Source: CAWGQN01 sp963824885
GTDB lineage: Bacteria; Actinomycetota; Actinomycetes; Actinomycetales; Microbacteriaceae
Assembly: GCA_963824885.1 (NCBI GenBank)
Contig: CAWGQN010000002.1
Coordinates: 248,001-312,000 of the forward strand
Direction of reading: 5' to 3'
Length of the DNA: 64,000 nt
In this document: one piece after another, positions 17,527 through 26,130 of the stretch
Layout: every line of letters begins with the position of its first letter
Position numbering within the stretch: the first letter of the stretch is position 1
Position numbers and translations under genes: made by a program
Notes under the pieces: generated by a model
Seen by the model: only the letters and a program-made list of their open reading frames with translations
The model's database searches: none
What the model was told of the DNA's origin: nothing

Positions 17527-17895
17527 ATGAACGTTCGTAACGACTTCGACAACACACCGGTCACGGCCTCAGACCCGGGCGAAACGCGCAGATTGCGCAA
17601 CGCCCCGCCGCCACCGGCTCCTGCCGTTGGCGATCCCCCAACATCGACGAGCCTTGTGGGAATGATCATGGGCATCGTCGGAGTCGCATGTCCACCGTTC
17701 CTTGCCTTCTCAATTGCCGCACTTGTTCTCGGCTACAAGGGGCGCAAGCGCGAACCCGCAGCGCGAGGATTCTGGGTCACCGCACTCACGACGGGGTGGA
17801 TAGGTCTCGCAGTCGGTGTCATTTTTGTTGCGGGGGCTGTTCTGATGGTCGTGGCGAACCTGAACGATCCCTCGAGCAGTCTGAATCGGCGGTGA
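17527..17895 (+). CDS. DUF4190-type small membrane protein
   Basis: The 122-residue protein has a proline-rich cytoplasmic N-terminus (NAPPPPAPAVG) and two membrane segments flanking a basic loop. The pattern SLVGMIMGIVG..., ALVLGYKGRKREP, and GFWVTALTTGWIGLAVGVIF is characteristic of DUF4190. The function is unknown; such proteins are common in actinobacteria. ATG 17527 is the first methionine before the conserved N-terminus, with only a weak GGAA upstream. A broken second copy follows immediately, overlapping its stop as GTGA. Confidence 0.62.
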   Translation: MNVRNDFDNTPVTASDPGETRRLRNAPPPPAPAVGDPPTSTSLVGMIMGIVGVACPPFLAFSIAALVLGYKGRKREPAARGFWVTALTTGWIGLAVGVIFVAGAVLMVVANLNDPSSSLNRR

Positions 17896-18193
17896 CCACT
17901 TCCCCTGGCGCGGCTGAAACACGCGGATCGTGCAACTCCCTGCCGCTGCCGGCTCCGCACTCGTGCGGTGGAGCAAAAACGCTGAGTCTTATCGGAATGA
18001 TTGTGGGCACGTCGGAATGTCTTACCCGTTGGGTTTTGGCATCGGTCTTCCTTTCTCGATCTCTGCACTTGTTCTCGGCTTCATTGGGCGCAAGCGCGAA
18101 CCCCGAGCGCGAGAATTCTGGCTCACCGCACTCATTACCGGATGCATGGGTATCGCGGTCACGGTTGCCTTCCTTCTGTGGATTCTGCTCTAG
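17892..18193 (+). pseudogene. Second DUF4190 copy, frameshifted
   Basis: GTG 17892 overlaps the stop of the first copy. Its frame reads VTTSPGAAETRGSCNSLPLP and then SLIGMIVGT, colinear with the first copy. Homology then continues in another frame as VGMSYPLGF, ALVLGFIGRKREPRAREFW and LTALITGCMGIAVTV to the stop at 18193. One missing base near 18010 explains the break. It is a tandem duplicate that has lost its frame, or carries a sequence error. Confidence 0.7.
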
Positions 18194-18221
18194 CATCGTG
18201 ACCCAAAAATAAGGAGCACAG

Positions 18222-19982
18222 ATGGCCGACCGTGATCTTCACGATCAAGACAATCTCCGGGGGTTTGACGATGAGATGCGCGCGGTCGGGGTTCCTATTG
18301 GAAGCGACGACCCCGATCGAGGCGACATGAGGGTTTACCCGCAGATTGAACCGATTGTTATCGACTGGATCGCGAACTACCGCACTCGTTTCTGTGAAAG
18401 AACCGAGTGGCAAGATTTCATGCGGCGGGTTGAAGGAATTGTTGCGAGTTCGGGGAAACAGCCCGAGCTCGCGACGGCGCTCATTGACGAGTTCCGGGCG
18501 CTTATTCCTCTGGACGTCATGAGCGTTTTTGCGCCGGGCACCTGTTACCCGCTTTTCAAGGGAATGTTCCTGCACGACTTCGATGGTGCTATTGCACGTG
18601 CGGCCGGCCCCGAGCACTATTCGGTTCTCCGAGAACTCGTGCTCGACCCCCGGTTCAGCGACCAGTGTGGGGGCCTCATGGTCAAATACTTCGCAAGGTC
18701 TCGCAACCGGGACCTCGCCGCGTTGGTTGATGAAGCGTTCACGAAGGGCCTGGATTTCCCAGCGGCGCACATCGCCGGAGTTCGAGGGTTGACCCAGTTT
18801 TTGCCTCGCGTGCGCGAACTCGCTCGAAGCGTCGAATACAGCGACAATGTCCTTCCGCTCGACAATCTGCGAGAGATCATCTACAAACTCGAGAGAAAAT
18901 TGTACGCCGAGATTAATGACGCGACCACGGCAGACGATCTCATTGCCGATCTTGACCACGACGATATTGCGCCCTTCGCGGCGTATGTGTTGGGGGTCAG
19001 AAAAGAACTGCACGCGGTCGATGCCCTCGAGGTGAAACTGAAAAGCTCGATTACGAGGGTGCGGCAGGAGGCGCAGTCGGCGTTGAAGAAAATCGACAGG
19101 CGACACAAGCTGACCTCGGAGCCGGGTAAATCCAGCCGCTGGTCGACGCTCATTACCTACCAGACGCTTCCTAGGCCCCGAGATTATTACCCGGTAACGC
19201 ACGTCATGGCGCTGAAAGGCGGGGCCTACTTAAACCGGTATGACATTTTCTATGTGGATTTGGTGGAGGCCGGACTCTCCACTATCGGAGCGCTCGAACC
19301 TCACGACGACGATGACGTTCATCCTGATGTGAGGTGTCACCCCGAGATCGAACCGGTGCTCATCGATTGGATCGGTTCGTATCGTCAACGAATTGATGAG
19401 GGATTGCCGTGGGCCCTGTTCGTCTGGAAGATCACCGGCATCGCCGCCGCGTCGGGCGAACAACCCGGACTCGTCACCGCGTTGGTCGCAGAATTCTGGA
19501 ATCTCGTCAACCTCGACTTCGCCAATGTCGAGGTTCCGGCGGGATATGAGGATCAACCCGACGTCTATAAATACGAATTTATTCAGAACTTCTGCATCGC
19601 GATCGTTCACGCCGCGGGGCCCGACGATTACGAAGAACTGCGAAAGATTGTCTTCGACGACAAAGCCAGCGAATACTCCCTGTACCTCGTCAAGCACTAT
19701 TTCGGTGAGTCAGACAACTGGGACATCCCGGCCGTTCTTCTCGCGGCCATGAGCGCACCCGACCTTACGGTCAAATGGTCGGCAGCGCACATTGCCGCGG
19801 TTCGCGGTTTCACCGAATTTCTGCCCCACGTGCGCGCGCTAGCAGACGACTCCGACCCCGTCGGGGAAGACGAACAACCGTGGATTGATCAGCTCAAAAA
19901 CGATGTCACCACTCTCGAACAAACGCTCGCCGCGGACAACGACAAGTCAAAGACCCACGGAAAAGACACGGAGGCAAAGTGA
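18222..19982 (+). CDS. Tandem HEAT-like repeat protein (two fused candidate immunity units)
   Basis: The protein has 586 residues; ATG 18222 has AAGGAG eight bases upstream. Residues 1 to about 295 match the protein at 16203 over its length (IEPIVIDWIANYRTR, AAHIAGVRGLTQFLPRVREL, FAAYVLGVRKELHAVDALE). A poorly conserved linker (about 295-335) leads to a second copy (IEPVLIDWIGSYRQRI, AAHIAAVRGFTEFLPHVRAL). That copy ends after the coiled segment DVTTLEQTLA and lacks the final HEAT pair. The linker may be former intergenic sequence joined by loss of a stop; ATG 19207 could once have started copy two. A role in protection from the ALF toxin or its variants is inferred. Confidence 0.62.
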   Translation: MADRDLHDQDNLRGFDDEMRAVGVPIGSDDPDRGDMRVYPQIEPIVIDWIANYRTRFCERTEWQDFMRRVEGIVASSGKQPELATALIDEFRALIPLDVMSVFAPGTCYPLFKGMFLHDFDGAIARAAGPEHYSVLRELVLDPRFSDQCGGLMVKYFARSRNRDLAALVDEAFTKGLDFPAAHIAGVRGLTQFLPRVRELARSVEYSDNVLPLDNLREIIYKLERKLYAEINDATTADDLIADLDHDDIAPFAAYVLGVRKELHAVDALEVKLKSSITRVRQEAQSALKKIDRRHKLTSEPGKSSRWSTLITYQTLPRPRDYYPVTHVMALKGGAYLNRYDIFYVDLVEAGLSTIGALEPHDDDDVHPDVRCHPEIEPVLIDWIGSYRQRIDEGLPWALFVWKITGIAAASGEQPGLVTALVAEFWNLVNLDFANVEVPAGYEDQPDVYKYEFIQNFCIAIVHAAGPDDYEELRKIVFDDKASEYSLYLVKHYFGESDNWDIPAVLLAAMSAPDLTVKWSAAHIAAVRGFTEFLPHVRALADDSDPVGEDEQPWIDQLKNDVTTLEQTLAADNDKSKTHGKDTEAK

Positions 19983-20031
19983 CGGGGTGAATTCAATCGC
20001 AATCTATGTACCCCTGCTTTAGGGTAGTTCC

Positions 20032-20071
20032 GGGCTTCCCGGCGAGGATTCACTTGTGAGTTGGGAAGCCC
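20032..20071 (+). promoter_or_regulatory. Leader hairpin upstream of the ABC transporter
   Basis: GGGCTTCCC (20032-20040) and GGGAAGCCC (20063-20071) are perfectly complementary across a 22-base loop, 70 bases before the ATPase start. It may be a terminator for the preceding gene or an attenuator for the transporter. No T-run follows. Confidence 0.45.
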
Positions 20072-20140
20072 AGTAGTCAGATTTTCGCGTAACGGGGAAG
20101 TAGCTCCTTTCCGGTGCCAGCCCATGAGAGGTATCGCATT

Positions 20141-21061
20141 TTGGCGAAGCAACCAGCGCTCATCGAGGTCAGTTCTGTCAGCAAGACTTACGGGACCAAA
20201 GTTGCCCTCGCCAATATCAGCTTCACGTTCTTGCAAGGGGAAATTCTTGGGCTCTTAGGTGCAAACGGTGCCGGTAAAACAACACTCATTTCTCTTCTCC
20301 AGGGCGTGGCCAAACCATCGAGCGGTTTCATAAAACTATGGGATAACTCGCCAAACGACCTGAGTGTTCGCGCCAAGATCGGTAATACGCCGCAGGATGA
20401 CGGGGTTCCTGGCAATCTCAGAGTTCTAGAGACTGTAAAATACGTCGCCGCACACTACCCGCGACCGGCGTCGCCGGTGGATATTCTTGAAGAGTTTGAA
20501 TTGGAACATATTGCCCGGCGGCAAGTTGGCGAACTGTCTGGTGGGCAACGCCGGGCACTCTCCTTAGCGCTCGCCTTCGTTGGTAATCCTGAACTTGTGC
20601 TCTTGGATGAGCCAACTACCGGTTTGGATGTTGAGACAAGGCGTCGCATGTGGGATGTCATTCGGGATCGAAACAAGGCAGGGACGTCGGTTCTTCTCAC
20701 AAGTCATCACCTCAACGAGGTAGAGGAATTGGCTGCCAGAGTCGTTGTTTTATCGCGCGGGACAATGGTGGCTGACATCAAGGTGTCATCTATACCGAGT
20801 GCGAGTGGAGAAGGTGTCGTCCGCGTTGTGAGTTCGGATGTGCACGAGATCACCAGGCTGCCAAATGCGGCTTCAGTCCACGTTGACGACGACATCGTTT
20901 CGATCAGCACAACAAACTCAGATGCGCTAATTGGAGAACTCTTCGCGAACAACATTGCGTTCTCGAAGATTTCCATACAACATAGCGGCCTCGAAGATTA
21001 CTTCTTGCAACTCATTCGAGATGTGAAGCATTCTACTGAAAGAACAGGAGCTAGGGAATGA
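20141..21061 (+). CDS. ABC transporter ATP-binding protein (ABC-2 / drug or lipid export type)
   Basis: The 306-residue ATPase carries Walker A GANGAGKTT, the Q-loop region TPQDD, signature LSGGQRRALSLAL, Walker B LVLLDEPTTGLD and the switch His in LLTSHH. The C-terminal extension (SGLEDYFLQLI) is typical of CcmA/NatA/DrrA-like ATPases that pair with ABC-2 permeases. The start is uncertain: TTG 20141 has GAGAGG eight bases upstream, while GTG 20114 is in frame but lacks a good ribosome site. Its stop overlaps the permease start as ATGA. Base composition is visibly poorer in GC than neighbouring genes, suggesting recent acquisition. The cargo is unknown; it might export a toxin-related product. 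Confidence 0.88.
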   Translation: MAKQPALIEVSSVSKTYGTKVALANISFTFLQGEILGLLGANGAGKTTLISLLQGVAKPSSGFIKLWDNSPNDLSVRAKIGNTPQDDGVPGNLRVLETVKYVAAHYPRPASPVDILEEFELEHIARRQVGELSGGQRRALSLALAFVGNPELVLLDEPTTGLDVETRRRMWDVIRDRNKAGTSVLLTSHHLNEVEELAARVVVLSRGTMVADIKVSSIPSASGEGVVRVVSSDVHEITRLPNAASVHVDDDIVSISTTNSDALIGELFANNIAFSKISIQHSGLEDYFLQLIRDVKHSTERTGARE

Positions 21062-21819
21062 CAGCGATTGACCCTATGAGGCTCACGCTTATCCATGCAA
21101 AATATCAGCTCCTTGATACGTTCAGATCGCCAACGAGCGTTGTCATGGGACTCTTGACCCCGGTCATCGCTTTTGCTTTCTTCATCCTTCCACAACGATC
21201 CATCGCCGATAACCCTGTCTTTGCGACCGAATCGCTGATCGGCCTTTGTGTATTCGGTGTGATGGCGAACTGTCTTTTCGGGTTCGCATTTGAAATCGCG
21301 CAATTTCGCGAGAAGCCATGGGGCGCGTTCATGCGTACGCTTCCAGGATCACCCTCAGCGAGGTTAGCCGGGTACGTATTTTCAACAGGACTCCTAGCGC
21401 TGCTCTCAACAATTCCGCTGCTGCTAACCGCGATGTTAGCCACAAAGGCCACCATTCCTTCCGAACGGTGGGTTACTACGTTAATTTCGCTCGTACTCAC
21501 CGCCGTGCCATTCATGTTCATCAGCATGATCGTCGGCTACCTGACAACCTCTCGCACAGCAATTGCGACCATACAGCTCCTTATGCTCAGCCTGGCATTT
21601 GGCGGAGGCCTACTCATGCCACCAGCGTTGTTTCCAGACTGGCTCAACACAGTCTCCACTGTCTTGCCGGCGAGGCAAAGTCTCGAACTGACACTGTGGG
21701 GAGCGCGATCTGGGGAATTCCCCATCGCGAGCTTCTGGGGATGGTTGGCCTGGACATTTGGAACATTGATGCTCGCTACCCTCGTCGCACGACGAGAATG
21801 CGGCAAACGGTCCAGCTGA
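21058..21819 (+). CDS. ABC-2 type transporter permease
   Basis: The 253-residue membrane protein has about six hydrophobic segments. N-terminal cytoplasmic residues are followed by VVMGLLTPVIAFAFFILP, and later segments include ISLVLTAVPFMFISMIVGYL and LMLSLAFGGGLLMPP. The segment FGGGLLMPPALFPDWL before the last helices matches the ABC-2 family pattern. It is coupled to the ATPase by an ATGA overlap and shares its lower GC content. The two would form a half-size exporter, with the ATPase and the permease both as dimers. Confidence 0.85.
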   Translation: MTAIDPMRLTLIHAKYQLLDTFRSPTSVVMGLLTPVIAFAFFILPQRSIADNPVFATESLIGLCVFGVMANCLFGFAFEIAQFREKPWGAFMRTLPGSPSARLAGYVFSTGLLALLSTIPLLLTAMLATKATIPSERWVTTLISLVLTAVPFMFISMIVGYLTTSRTAIATIQLLMLSLAFGGGLLMPPALFPDWLNTVSTVLPARQSLELTLWGARSGEFPIASFWGWLAWTFGTLMLATLVARRECGKRSS

Positions 21820-21996
21820 CTCCAGATAGTAAAGGAAGTTATGCGGTATTTGGGTTCTCGAGAAGATATTGGTTCTGCCTTGGTCGCACGCATGCGCGCC
21901 TCGACGGTAAACGGGGCCTGTCTCACTAACGGCGTTTTTGGCCGGGCGCATTGAACTCTCCCGTGCGCCGATTGGCTCAAGCTCGCGAGCGCTCAA
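21820..21996. other. Convergent gap between the ABC permease and trpS
   Basis: No gene is seen. GGCGCA (21945-21950) and TGCGCC (21964-21969) form a weak inverted repeat that could serve as a terminator, without a U-tract. Confidence 0.3.
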
Positions 21997-23010
21997 TCAC
22001 GGTATCGCGCGGGGAAGGAATCCCATCCGGTCATACGCGGTCGCGAGCGTCGAGCCGGCCACGTGTGCGGCACGGTCGGCATTGCTCGCGAGAACGCGGT
22101 CGAGTTCGCCGGTGTCCTCTAACAGGTCGAGCGTGCGCTCGCGAATGGGCGCGAACGTGTCGATGATGACCTCGGCGAGCGCCTTTTTCAGATCGCCATA
22201 CCCGCGACCGGCAAACTCCGTTTCGAGCGAGTCAACGGGCCGCCCCGACAGCACCGAAAAGATCGTCAACAGGTTCGAGACGCCGGGCTTGTTTTCCGGA
22301 TCGAAAACGATATTTGCGTCGTCGTCGGTGACGGCTCGCATAATCTTCTTTCTCGTCTCCGCGGGATTATCGAGCAACCAGAGCACGCCCGCGTGAGATT
22401 CGGCCGATTTCGACATTTTCGCGGTCGGGTTCTGGAGGTCATAGATTTTGGCCGTGTCGTCGAGGATCATCGGCTCTGGAATCGCAAACGTCTCTCCAAA
22501 CCGCGAATTGAATCGCGCCGCGAGGTCGCGAGCGAGCTCAATGTGTTGCCGCTGGTCTTCTCCCACCGGGACAATCGCCGATTGGTAGAGCAAAATGTCG
22601 GCGGCCATGAGCGACGGATACGCGAAAAGGCCGAGGGACGCCGATTCGGCCCCCGCTCGGTTGCTTTTGTCTTTGAACTGCGTCATTCGGCTCGCCTCGC
22701 CAAACCCGGTCAGCGTATTGAGGAGCCACGCGAGCTGCGAGTGGGCGGCGACGTGTGACTGAACAAAAAGCGTGGATCGCGACGGGTCAATTCCGGCGGC
22801 AATGTATTGTGCGGCGGTTCGGCGGGTGTTTTCGCGCAAGTGCTCCGGGGCGTGGGGCACCGTAATCGCGTGAAGGTCGACAATGCACAAGTACGCGTCG
22901 TGAGTGGTTTGCAAAGCGTTCCACTGCACGAGCGCGCCAAGGTAATTGCCGAGGTGCAGCGATTCGGCTGAGGGTTGCATCCCGGAGAAGAGGCGAGGTG
23001 AGCCGGTCAC
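21997..23010 (-). CDS. trpS: Tryptophanyl-tRNA synthetase
   Basis: The 337-residue class I synthetase charges tRNA-Trp. The HIGH-type motif is in QPSAESLHLGNYLG and the KMSKS loop in TAKMSKSAES. GTG 23010 was chosen because AAAGG lies six bases upstream and the conserved start SPRLFSGMQPS follows at once; this gives the normal bacterial length. The frame is open much further upstream (to 23436) but overlaps xth and has no homology there. Confidence 0.95.
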   Translation of the reverse strand: MTGSPRLFSGMQPSAESLHLGNYLGALVQWNALQTTHDAYLCIVDLHAITVPHAPEHLRENTRRTAAQYIAAGIDPSRSTLFVQSHVAAHSQLAWLLNTLTGFGEASRMTQFKDKSNRAGAESASLGLFAYPSLMAADILLYQSAIVPVGEDQRQHIELARDLAARFNSRFGETFAIPEPMILDDTAKIYDLQNPTAKMSKSAESHAGVLWLLDNPAETRKKIMRAVTDDDANIVFDPENKPGVSNLLTIFSVLSGRPVDSLETEFAGRGYGDLKKALAEVIIDTFAPIRERTLDLLEDTGELDRVLASNADRAAHVAGSTLATAYDRMGFLPRAIP

Positions 23011-23068
23011 AGTCGACCTTTCCAAAGCGGTGAATGAAGAGAGGTGTGCGGGGCGGTTTGTGGAAAAA

Positions 23069-23932
23069 CTAGAGGGCGTAGTCCACAACGACGGGCGCGT
23101 GGTCCGACCATCGTTGATCCCACGCGGCGGCCCGATCAACCGCGTAGTCGGCCACGAGCGCGTGGAGTTCGGGCGTCGCCAAATGGTAGTCGATACGCCA
23201 CCCGGTGTCGGAGTCGAATGCTTTACCGCGCATGGACCACCACGTGTAGGGGCCGGGTGTATCGCCCGCCCACCGTCGCCCCACGTCAATCCACCCGAGG
23301 CCGACACCGATTGACCCGTCAACGCAATTGATTGCGGCACCGAGTTCTCCCGTGAAGCGGTCAAGATACGAGCGTTCGCGAGGCAAGAAGCCGGAGTTCT
23401 TGACGTTGCCCTTCCAGTTCTTGATGTCGAGTTCACCGTGGCCGACGTTGAAATCGCCGACCACGAGCGTCAACGGGTTTCGAGCGCGCAAGTCGGAGAG
23501 TCGGTCGGCCATTGCATCGAGAAATCGGTACTTCTCGACTTGCTTCGGTGTGTCGGCTTCTCCCGAGTTGACGTAGACGCTGACGACGGTGAGCGTTCGG
23601 CCTTTAGTATCAAAGTCTGATTCGATCCACCGACCAGAACTGTCAAAATCGTCGGCGCCGAGAGTGACCCTGGGCGCCCCTGCCGCCGGGATGCGGCTCG
23701 CGAGCGCGACACCCGCGCGCCCTTTTGCGTGCGCGATGTCGTTCACAATGGTCCAGTCGGAGCCAAGCAGACCCTCAAGATCGGTTGTTTCGGCGCGCAC
23801 CTCTTGCATCGCAAGAATGTCGATGCCCCGGCCCTCGAGCCAATCGTTCATGCCCTTGCGGTAGGCGGCTCGCACGCCGTTGACGTTGACGCTTGCGATC
23901 CGAATGGGGCGGGATGGAGAATCGTTGGGCAT
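23069..23932 (-). CDS. xth: Exodeoxyribonuclease III (AP endonuclease, exonuclease-endonuclease-phosphatase fold)
   Basis: The 287-residue enzyme repairs abasic sites. Family motifs are SVNVNGVRAAYRKG, the metal-binding Glu in AMQEVRAET, the catalytic Asp-Asn pair in LVVGDFNVGH, WRIDYHLATPE and the terminal SDHAPVVVDY. The active-site residues appear complete. It is followed after 58 bases by trpS on the same strand, so the two are probably cotranscribed. Confidence 0.94.
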   Translation of the reverse strand: MPNDSPSRPIRIASVNVNGVRAAYRKGMNDWLEGRGIDILAMQEVRAETTDLEGLLGSDWTIVNDIAHAKGRAGVALASRIPAAGAPRVTLGADDFDSSGRWIESDFDTKGRTLTVVSVYVNSGEADTPKQVEKYRFLDAMADRLSDLRARNPLTLVVGDFNVGHGELDIKNWKGNVKNSGFLPRERSYLDRFTGELGAAINCVDGSIGVGLGWIDVGRRWAGDTPGPYTWWSMRGKAFDSDTGWRIDYHLATPELHALVADYAVDRAAAWDQRWSDHAPVVVDYAL

Positions 23933-24142
23933 GAGACCGAGTTTACGACGATGTGCCGGGCCCTGAAGCGAAATGAGCGAGGGCTCTCGCGGGTGGGCGT
24001 TCGCGCGGGCTCAACGAGGTGTGCGCGGACGCGACCGATTCGTCGATTAAGCTGAGCGACGGACATCGGGGCGTGGTCGCCCTGCCCCGAGCGGCGGCCA
24101 CGAAATCAATCACTGTCCCGTGCTGGAGTCGCGTTCCTGGAG

Positions 24143-24445
24143 GTGCCCGAATTGCTGTGGTTTGCTCGCCCACGAGCCGTCGCCACGACGGTATTTTTTT
24201 TGCTGTGCGGATTTGTTTTCTCTCCTCACTTATCTCTTGCCGCGAGCGGGGATCCCATCGATTCCCACCCCCGCGAGACGCGCGACATTCCGGCGTACGC
24301 GGGATGGCTTGTCGCCGCGATGGTTGTGCTCATGATCGCGGGCCTCGTGGGACTCTTCCGTCGTCATCGGCGTGCCAAAAAAGCGCGAGATGCCGGCCGG
24401 AATCGAGACACAACGGGCTCCGGGAGCGCTAGATCGAACCGATAG
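24143..24445 (+). CDS. Small secreted or membrane-anchored protein of unknown function
   Basis: The 100-residue product has a signal-like hydrophobic segment (AVATTVFFLLCGFVFSPHL), a short hydrophilic stretch, then a second membrane segment (GWLVAAMVVLMIAGLVGLF) followed by a basic tail (RRHRRAKKARD). This is consistent with a small membrane protein whose C-terminus is cytoplasmic. The start is uncertain: GTG 24143 has only GGAG immediately adjacent. No family was recognised. It is divergent from xth. Confidence 0.5.
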   Translation: MPELLWFARPRAVATTVFFLLCGFVFSPHLSLAASGDPIDSHPRETRDIPAYAGWLVAAMVVLMIAGLVGLFRRHRRAKKARDAGRNRDTTGSGSARSNR

Positions 24446-24655
24446 CCGGGCGGTTATGTCAGGGTGACTCGCGCAGGCCGTTCGCGTGATCGCGGATGAG
24501 AGCCCGCTCGCGGTCGTATGACGTGCGATCCGTAGCCGGATGAGAACCGGCAAATCGAGCCACGCGGACGATGTATCTGTTAGTTACAGAAACAAATACG
24601 GTTGCCCGAAGAAACCCGCGGCAGCTTCGCCCCCTCCCGAAGGAGCTGAACAACA

Positions 24656-26086
24656 ATGTCGTCATCAGCCACCACCACGTCGCGCTTTCGATACCGAGCG
24701 CTATCCAGTCTTGCCGGCGTCGCTCTTGTCAGCGGCGGACTTCTCGTTCCACCTATTTCGGCCCACGCCGACGCTCCAGCGGGGAGCGTTTATAACCTCG
24801 ACAAAGAAATTACGAGCGCTCGAGAACTCGCGGTATTCGATAAAAAAATCGATACGACCGGAGTCAAGGCCACGACCGGGGCTGCGGTTGCGCCAGCCGA
24901 CACCGTCAAGGCGACCGATAAGGGTGTCGTCGCGCAAAATTCGAGCCTTCTCATTAACGACCTCGACACCGAACAGACGCTCCACAGCGCTCCGATTTCC
25001 GTGACCGACGTGAACTCGGTGTCCACGAGCGCGACGCAGGGGATGAGCCTCGGGGTTGAGCAGTCGGTGACGGCCAAGGCCGAATTCCTCGGCACGGGCG
25101 CCGAAGCAACGACTACCTTTTCGGCGAGCTTCAACGCGAGCTGGACCCAGTCGAAGACCGCGACGAACTCGCAAACGTATGCGCTTCCCGAGCAACCCGT
25201 GCGCGTCGCGCCACACCGGAAGGTGCGGGTCGAGTCGTGGCTGCAAAAGGTTCAAATCGAGGGGGTTCTCAAGCCGGTGACGACCCTCGAGGGCACCGTC
25301 GACCTTCGGAAATCGTGCGGTGGTGGCATTTCGGTTCCGATCGGCGAACTGATGGGAATGCTCCACAACGACGGAAAACCTCTGCACCCGGCCATGATGA
25401 CGACCGAAGGGCCGGTCGCGCATTTCACCGGAGACATTCCTTTTAAGGGTGTCGTGGGAACGGCCCTTCACGTTCGATTCTTCGACGGTGGTCCTTCTTC
25501 GCCGGGCTCGAATACGCCCCCGACGAGCCCCGAAACGAAAGGTTCTGGCCCCGCAGCCGGTCTTCCCGCAGACGTCGTATCGGTTCCGGCACCGAGCGAG
25601 CACGCGGGTCAGCCGACGGCAGAAAATGGTCCCGCTAAAGAACAGCCGGCGGTGTATCTCAATTCCCTCGATGAAAAGGCCCCGTGCCCCGGCGGTCAAG
25701 AATCGCGATTGGACCGCCAGTACTCGAGTGATGGATGGCAATACGGTGAATACCGGTTGAGCGCCAAAAACGTGGGAAACACCGTGCCCTATACGGTAAC
25801 GATCTCTAATCTTGAGTACCTGTGGGGTTCCTATTGGTACTGGAATCGCTATCCCGCGCACGTAGACGTCACCGTTAAGCTGACCGGGGACGGGGTCTCG
25901 ATCCCGTCGCAAAAACTCTCGGCCGACACGACCGATAAGGGGGTAACGCTGTACAACGCCTTCAGCTGTCTTCCGCCCGGTCACTACCGCGTGACCGCCG
26001 AAGTGACCGTGACCGGTATGTGGTGGTCAAAGGACGCGGGAAGCACGGTTCTGTCTAATCCGATCAGTGTGGATGTCACGATTTAG
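24656..26086 (+). CDS. Secreted aerolysin-type (ETX/MTX2-like) beta-pore-forming protein
   Basis: The 476-residue protein has a clear signal peptide ending near SAHADAP, with GAAGGAG-like CGAAGGAG about 11 bases before ATG 24656. Residues about 115-215 show the Ser/Thr-rich alternating pattern of ETX/MTX2 stem regions: VTDVNSVSTSATQGMSLG, EATTTFSASFNASW, SKTATNSQTYALPEQPVRV. The last part matches the 'Pro-x-Gln-x-Val-x-Val-x-Pro' end of the family domain. Then come a Gly/Pro/Ser linker (about 280-335) and a separate beta-rich C-terminal domain with two Cys, possibly for binding. Such proteins oligomerise and puncture target membranes. The assignment is from pattern, not search. Confidence 0.6.
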   Translation: MSSSATTTSRFRYRALSSLAGVALVSGGLLVPPISAHADAPAGSVYNLDKEITSARELAVFDKKIDTTGVKATTGAAVAPADTVKATDKGVVAQNSSLLINDLDTEQTLHSAPISVTDVNSVSTSATQGMSLGVEQSVTAKAEFLGTGAEATTTFSASFNASWTQSKTATNSQTYALPEQPVRVAPHRKVRVESWLQKVQIEGVLKPVTTLEGTVDLRKSCGGGISVPIGELMGMLHNDGKPLHPAMMTTEGPVAHFTGDIPFKGVVGTALHVRFFDGGPSSPGSNTPPTSPETKGSGPAAGLPADVVSVPAPSEHAGQPTAENGPAKEQPAVYLNSLDEKAPCPGGQESRLDRQYSSDGWQYGEYRLSAKNVGNTVPYTVTISNLEYLWGSYWYWNRYPAHVDVTVKLTGDGVSIPSQKLSADTTDKGVTLYNAFSCLPPGHYRVTAEVTVTGMWWSKDAGSTVLSNPISVDVTI

Positions 26087-26130
26087 GGGCGCCAAACTGC
26101 TCGCGACGTGATCGCTGCGAGATCCTCGAC

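Noticed and set aside
18159..19202. A 347-codon open frame antisense to the tandem HEAT-like gene
   Set aside because: The plus-strand frame has paralogues and a good ribosome site; the antisense product has none.
24701..25984. A 427-codon open frame antisense to the pore-forming protein gene
   Set aside because: It is Arg/Gly-rich with no domain; the plus-strand frame has a signal peptide, a ribosome site and a family-like pattern.
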